From: Spirometra erinaceieuropaei
Taxonomy: Eukaryota > Platyhelminthes > Cestoda > Diphyllobothriidea > Diphyllobothriidae
Length of the DNA stretch: 64,000 bases
Assembly (NCBI GenBank): GCA_902702965.1
Contig: CACRXP010000153.1
Location: 287,700 to 351,699, forward strand
Reading direction: 5' to 3'
How positions within the stretch are numbered: position 1 is the first letter of the stretch; the number at the start of each line of letters is the position of its first letter. The notes under the pieces were generated by a model. It was not told the origin of the DNA. It made no database searches and was given only the letters and a program-made list of their open reading frames with translations. Below are positions 58,640 through 64,000 of the stretch, one piece after another. The translations under genes were made by a program, and so were the position numbers.

Positions 58640-59260
58640 TTATATTATGTTACATATTTCAACCGTGTTGACCACGCGGTAGTGTAATGCATTCGACCTT
58701 GCCTACAAAAACCTTGTCTGCTGCCAAAGACGCAATCATTGTGCATCTCCACAAGCGCAAAGGGAATCGCCAAGTCTGCGACAATCACCGCGCCATCTCC
58801 CTGCTGATCATCGCTGGGAAGATCTTTGCCCGCATCCTTCTCAACCGCCTCAATAACCATCTGGAACAGGGCCTTCTGCCGGAAAGCCAATGCTGCTTCC
58901 GTCGTCATCGTGGGACCGCGGATGTGACATTCGCCGCCCGCCAACTTCAGGAGAAGTGTAAGGAGATGCTAACTCATCAGTACTCTACCTTCGTGCATCT
59001 GCTGAAAACTTCCGACACGGTGAATCGTGAAGGACTGTGGAAGATAATGCAGAAATTCGGCTGTCCGGAGCGATTCACTCAGATGGTGCGTCAGCTGTAC
59101 GACGGTATGATGGCGCGAGTCACGGACAACGGAGCTGTCTCAGAGGCATTCACAGTGACCAACGAAATGAAGCAGGGCTGCGTACTGGCGCCTACCCTCT
59201 TCAGTTTTATGTTCTCTGCCATGCTGATGGACGCCTACCGCCTCTTATTCATACGACGGA
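58640..59260 (+). mobile_element. RTE-like LINE reverse transcriptase fragment
   Basis: The frame at 58,687-59,337 starts inside a reverse transcriptase: DAIIVHLHKRKGNRQVCDNH, RAISLLIIAGKIFARILLNR, LLPESQCCFRRHRG, then MKQGCVLAPTLFSFMFSAML and MDAYR. This is the N-terminal half of the RT of an RTE-like or related clade. The motif A position reads FVHLLKTSDTV; LINE RTs normally have Asp where His stands (compare YIDFKKAFDSV in the LINE at 13.1 kb). Homology ends at about 59,250, before the FADD motif, so both catalytic parts are missing. The last 30 codons are unrelated read-through. It abuts the family copy at 59.5 kb. Confidence 0.8.
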
Positions 59261-59455
59261 ATCTGTTTCATAAAGAAGTTAGCTGCTCACAAGGAGATGA
59301 CGTTTGTTCATATTTATTGCAAAAGTTTCACTTCTGAAGACTCCTCAGTTTTGTACTGTTGATAATTCCTGCTAGTACTGTATGGACTCAGCACTCAACA
59401 TTTTGTGTTGCAGAAAGACGTTGAACTCGCTGAAACGCATATTTTATACTTTTAA

Positions 59456-60039
59456 TAATAAGGGGTTGACGGGTTCATTAGAAGTTCCTGAAGCATTTAT
59501 GCTAGCATTGCAGAGTTTTAGACAGGACAGTCGAATGAAATTCGGTGGACTGTTAATTAACTTCCAGTAAGTAAAATAAATAATTGCCTTCAGTCCTAAA
59601 CTGCGCAATTTGAATGTGAAATATAGGAAGCCATTTCGTGTACCTTTCGGAACTTTCGGTTTAAAAGCCTGTTTGTTTGGAATGGTGCGTGCAGCAATGA
59701 AGTAGGTAAAAGACATAAAAGACTGACAATATGTTTAAAATTTACAGGCATACTTAATAATTATATTTTCTTCCCTATCACATCTCCTTTATTATTTGAA
59801 TTTCGGCATTAGATATTGGAGATAATTACGGATATTGCCTGTATTTTTCTGCCCATTCATCCCTTTAAACGTGCAATCGAAAGGTAAAGACTCGGCATGG
59901 ATTACAATTACGAAGTATAAACGCCGATTATTATTTTCGATTATTTTCTCAAAGCCGTGGTGATCAGTTTGCCGAGTAATGTATTCAGCAACATCACTGA
60001 GACTAAAAGCATAGCTAGAAGGCGGACATCGTTGTGCTT
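59456..60039 (-). pseudogene. secreted four-cysteine family, two-exon relic
   Basis: On the minus strand, the acceptor TTTTAAG precedes exon 2 (starts 60,039) in the usual phase. It reads QRCPPSSYAF, SDVAEYITRQTDHHGFEKII and LPFDCTF, after which it diverges and runs into a stop near the expected donor (about 59,783). Exon 3 (about 59,700-59,456) reads LGLKAIIYFTYWKL, PPNFIRLSCLKL and SNEPVNP, and then lacks the C-terminal block, where the LINE fragment begins. Closest to the 32.8 kb type in the HHGF motif. Confidence 0.65.
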
Positions 60040-61404
60040 CTTAAAACAAAAAAAACCCGTAATTATTCTTTCCCATTCAGTTTGCTGTTAGAATGACCTC
60101 TCCGTCAACTGCAAGCCTCATCGAGATTTTTTTAATTTTTTTGTGTCTAAATCAATGCTTCTCCTCGCCACAGTAGCAATTAGAATTTGTTTATCCTGCC
60201 TAACGGCGGTATATTTACCAGAAAGCTATCAGTTAAGGAACGGTAGGTCCAAATTCTGAGAAGTTTAAAAAAACTGTATTGTCTGGAAAATGAGCTACAT
60301 CCTGACTAGCTTTAAGGCTATAAATGATTTTATCAGGTTTTTAGGAAAATTCTGCCTATTCGATTTATTGTGAAAAGTTTTGTATATATTATATGCCATG
60401 ATTTCCAGGAAACGTTATTGGCATTCCAACAACAAGGTCACTCCCTTGAAGTAAATCTGTCCATGTAAGGCATATATGCCTTTATCAGATAACACACGTA
60501 AAAACGAAAAATTCAAATCATAAACATTTTACATATATGCAACGCCCTTATTACGCAGAGTTTAACGTGATCAGTGAACGGATGGAAGAGGACATTTACC
60601 GTTTCCCGACGAGCAGCATTCAGCATAACGAAGCAAAAGGGACATGGCGGCAATGTATTTCATTCTTTTGTGAACTTCAAATGTCTTCTTATTTTATAGA
60701 CAACAGTGGATTAAAGAGCTAACAATTTGATTTGACATACTGCTGGACTTTCTCGGAACAATGGCAGATACATATGTACAAACGTATTGACCTCTTGATA
60801 TGTAGATCGCGAAGAAACACCGACTGTGATATAAAATGTTAAGAGTAGTTTTTGCAAAGGAGGCTGACCGTTTAACCCTCTCAAGTCAATAATATATAGA
60901 TTTAAAAATCAAATACGATGCAGCAATTCGTGTTGTTCTGAGACTTTACAGATCATGCGTGTTAAAAAACCTTACGTAACGCGTAAAATCATCCTATCTC
61001 ATTTCTTTTAACCTGAAATACCCGTAACTAGGCACAGCTGATAGGATCTATCAAGCAACAAAACAAGACTTTGGAGTTTACTAGAGTTACGAAGCAAAAA
61101 CAGGATCTTCTGCAGGAAAAGTAAATACAAAACATGTATTGCGAACCATGACTAAAGAAATAAGTAAACAACAGGTGGTGTTTTTGAAAAGAAATTGCCG
61201 CTTAGGAGAAAATAGTTAACGCTAAATTGCGGCTAATAGCGCAAGATATATTTCCAAACAGACAAGACCGATTTCGGAAGTATGGAGGAATACGTTCATT
61301 GTATGTTGGTTTTTAACTGTATGCAGGTTAAATGCTCCCGGCTCACACTGTGAATCTTTCCATTCACATAAAGCGTGCAAATATGAGCTAAATTAATAAA
61401 ATAT
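60040..61404. other. no supported gene; one signal-peptide-like short frame
   Basis: A plus-strand stretch at 60,155-60,242 starts with ATG, encodes a hydrophobic segment (MLLLATVAIRICLSCL) and ends in a phase 1 donor-like G|GTAGG. This is the format of exon 1 in the secreted family, but no matching exon 2 follows on this strand. The rest shows nothing that I can support. Confidence 0.3.
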
Positions 61405-62065
61405 CTTTTTACTGAAAAGTCTCCGGTTTCCTGTTCACATACATATTGTTATCCGTCAAATTAAAACTCAGAAACAGTAATCGGAAAAATGACAGAAAAT
61501 GTTTCTGTCAACATATAATAAGCCCTGAAAAACTGATTTTACGAATATATAATATCATAATGTAAATCATCTAGACTGAACACAAAAATGTTCATTCACA
61601 AGGAGTCATGTGGTGTCGTCTCAAAACAGATTAGTTGATTATAGCAGTATGCATTAACTATCACGTCTAGACCGAAGTGAGAATGAAATGAAGTGAAGAT
61701 CGCTTGTATGTGATCCCAGTCGGCAATACGAGAACAGGAACGCGTCAATTTCCGGCCTAATCAGTCTTAGGGATAAGGCTAATGCAAATGCCGTGCTTGG
61801 GGCCAGACGCACGGTTGAAGTAGTGTTGAGGTTGGCTAAGGCCCGAGGTCGGAATAAATGATGATGTTGGGAGCATACAGCCTTTCTGGAATTTAGCGCA
61901 ACATCACTCGTATAATGAAGCTCAATATCCTATTTCGCGTGCGCTGCCAAGACTTATCTCCCCAAAATATATTTTTTTAACCTGCGCAATGCGCTGAAGC
62001 AGCAATGCTTTCGTTTCCTATATGGCCTTTTAATAACATCCTCAGATAATTGTATTATTAATAAT
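61405..62065. repeat. dispersed 0.75 kb direct repeat, copy 2
   Basis: Same-strand match to 8,575-9,335, with shared AATCATCTAG, TATCACGTCTAGA, CAGACGCACGGTTGAAGTAG and TTTCGTTTCC blocks in order. No shared open frame. Confidence 0.7.
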
Positions 62066-63589
62066 AAAAAATCCTTAAAAATCTCTTTTGTGAATGTCGG
62101 CAGGGGTATGACAAATCCAGCATCATTTGACGCAAAGTTCAAGGTGCTCGGCGAGACTCACAAGATGTTACCACGGTGTACTGAGTAATAGTCCGTTGGC
62201 GCTGTAATCTTCTAACGCAAATCATCGTAGTCAAGACTGCGGGAGTGCGGCGTAAACGACTGAAGTACGCACAGTTAGGAAAAATGAATTCTTCCTAATG
62301 TGATCATAATGTCAATGAGAAGCGATTCGCATCCCAGCCAACTCCAAGCTCGAATCTGTTGTTGGAGATTTTATTCGTGACCCCAACCCCTGACAAAAGA
62401 TACCATTTAAGCAAGACAATCGGGAGACTATAAATTGCAAAAAGTCGGAAGTGCAAAATGTCACATCTACTCCTCATTGGAATGTGCAGTCCTGAGCATT
62501 ATCTGCAACTTCAATGACCTTATATAAGTGAAAATAATTGTATAGTTCATCGTTCGTTCAGAGTAACAAAATGCTAGAATAATTCAATCTATTTCTCTTA
62601 TCCTTCCAGCACATCAGGGTATTTCCGTTTATGCTGACTGCACTCAATATTGACTTGCCTGAACATGAGTAAGGGAATAAATTGAAATCTAATGAGCACC
62701 TATCAGCTACGAAACATTTAAACTTAAATGCCTGCAGTCTAAGCGAGATACTTTTATTTTAATTATAAACTCTGGTGCCAATTCGGATTAACACCGCTTC
62801 TTTACGCAGTTGCGACACGACTTAAGTGTCAGTACAATAAAATTCAAGCACAGCCGAATTCGGCGAGAACAATATAGTTTGTTTTGTGTTTGAAACAGAG
62901 TTGGAATGCTCACAGTTAACTTAAGAAGCATTTGTTCGGCTAATTTACTTTTTCATGGTTATTGCATCATACAGGTTCGAGTGTTGAGGTTGAAAAAATG
63001 ATGGAAACTAAGGAAAACACAATATTTGTGGGTTTTTCAAAGATGTTTTTAAACTGACATCAATAACATCTTTATGTAAAAAGGGTGCGACAGGCGACAA
63101 ACTTTAAAGAAGTACAGAGCTGACAATTTCTCCTGATACGAAGTGTTGTCCGACCACCCTGATTTGTTGCGATTTGTTGAGCAGAATGTGTGTCCAAATA
63201 ATTTAACCTGGCAAATTCTATTAAGGTTTGCGCAAAAAAGGACGTTATAGCAAATGTAACCATTCTTTTATTTTATACCCCTACAAGACTTCGGCTTAAC
63301 TTAAGAGAACGTTTTCGATGACAAAAATGTAATATGCTCCTGAGTGGCTTATTAATCAGAGTTCGTCGCACTTGGAAGTCAGTTGTGTCGGATGCTAAAT
63401 ACGGCAGTTACTTAACTAGCACACATTTTATTGCTTAGATGTCTCTTCCAGCTACTTCGAGCGAAGGCTGAATTTGTCAGAGACAACACGGTATACAATG
63501 CGCCACCGACAGAAAGTTTTGCAATTTATGCTGAGTAAAGCATAACATTATCAATAGAAGCGAAGAGCCGAGTCCCAGGAAGTAGTGTA
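62066..63589. other. no recognisable feature
   Basis: No supported gene or repeat. Confidence 0.45.
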
Positions 63590-64000
63590 GAAGAAGGAGA
63601 CACGATCGCCGGGACAAGAGCTTTATTAGCCTGACTTTTCGGATTCCTACTCGAATCCATCATCAGAGACACAAAAAGCAGAAACGGTGGTTGCTGCACA
63701 AGGGGCTGCGGTATTCATAGGATGCAGCAGCCATGCTACTCCATGCCTATGAACGTTCACGGCTTCCCCCTTCATCCGCGATTGTCACACTTGGGGTGAT
63801 CATTGCTTGATGGCCGACATTCGAGTCGATAATTGCCGCAATTTCATCACGTGCGTTGGATGTTGGCGTGGTGATTGCTCGACCATCTGATGCGTCGACC
63901 CGGGTGTTGGGAAAAGTGTTCACCAGTGCGCTCCCCGCGTGGCCAATTACTCCGCCTAGACGAAGTCTCAGCACGCTGTATTGAATGGGAAGATCGTTGC
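63590..64000 (-). mobile_element. Penelope-like element: endonuclease end and 3' tail (runs off the window)
   Basis: The minus-strand frame entering at 64,000 reads NDLPIQYSVLRLRLGGVIGH and ends at 63,747 (stop after GGSRERS). NDLP followed by YSVLR is the usual end of the PLE endonuclease (the 28.4 kb relic has NERNDYPY at the same place). About 150 bases of non-coding tail follow, with a hammerhead-like core. The tail matches 1,808-2,075 closely. The rest of the element lies outside the window. Confidence 0.6.
63629..63670 (-). ncRNA. hammerhead-ribozyme-like core in PLE tail
   Basis: On the minus strand: GTCT, CTGATGA, an extra T, the helix GGATTC/GAATCC around loop GAGTAG, GAAA, AG, TC, then AGGC pairing with GTCT. 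It is the same design as at 1,847-1,889, differing in the stem II loop and the two-base stem III loop. Confidence 0.5.

Overview
This window reads as nuclear DNA of a metazoan. It is AT-rich, the open frames are short and mostly noise, and one gene has two GT-AG introns. A flatworm is the best guess, perhaps a diphyllobothriidean tapeworm, because of the mix of CR1-like and RTE-like LINEs, Penelope-like elements, a tRNA-derived SINE with a hammerhead motif and degenerate TAACCC tracts. The species guess is inference only; nothing here identifies it. No operons, CRISPR arrays, rRNA genes or bacterial features were seen.

The window is dominated by repeats and decayed transposons. A near-full-length CR1-type LINE lies at 9.7-14.5 kb, and an RTE-type reverse transcriptase fragment at 58.6-59.3 kb. 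Penelope-like element (PLE) remnants are scattered at 1.8, 17.0, 21.7, 27.6-29.4, 31.0-31.7 and 63.6-64.0 kb. The 27.9 kb remnant keeps a recognisable reverse transcriptase and endonuclease tail, and several remnants carry a hammerhead-ribozyme-like core. tRNA-derived SINEs lie at 2.2, 20.5, 20.8 and 25.4-26.0 kb; the last is a head-to-head pair in which both members keep a foldable hammerhead motif. A roughly 1 kb foldback repeat occurs at 18.7, 23.1 and 34.8 kb, with pieces at 44.3 and 58.2 kb. Two Pif1/Helitron-type helicase relics at 42.2-44.0 kb alternate with telomere-like tracts.

The main host-gene content is a multicopy family that I do not recognise. It encodes a small secreted protein with a signal-peptide exon, a second exon with a Cys-Pro start and two more cysteines, and a third exon ending in a last cysteine. 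One copy (32,018-33,519, plus strand) is open through three exons with matching intron phases, a poly(A) signal and a predicted product of 218 residues. At least eight more copies are broken or partial: 4.6-5.2, 6.0-6.4, 14.5, 46.1-47.0, 54.3, 55.6-56.6, 57.7-58.1 and 59.5-60.0 kb, on both strands. The copies at 46-47 and 55.6-56.6 kb lie in the arms of a roughly 1.9 kb inverted duplication about 8 kb apart.

The rest (much of 6.4-8.6, 22-25, 38-42 and 47-54 kb in particular) shows no gene or repeat that I can support. All repeat boundaries are by eye and approximate to tens of bases.
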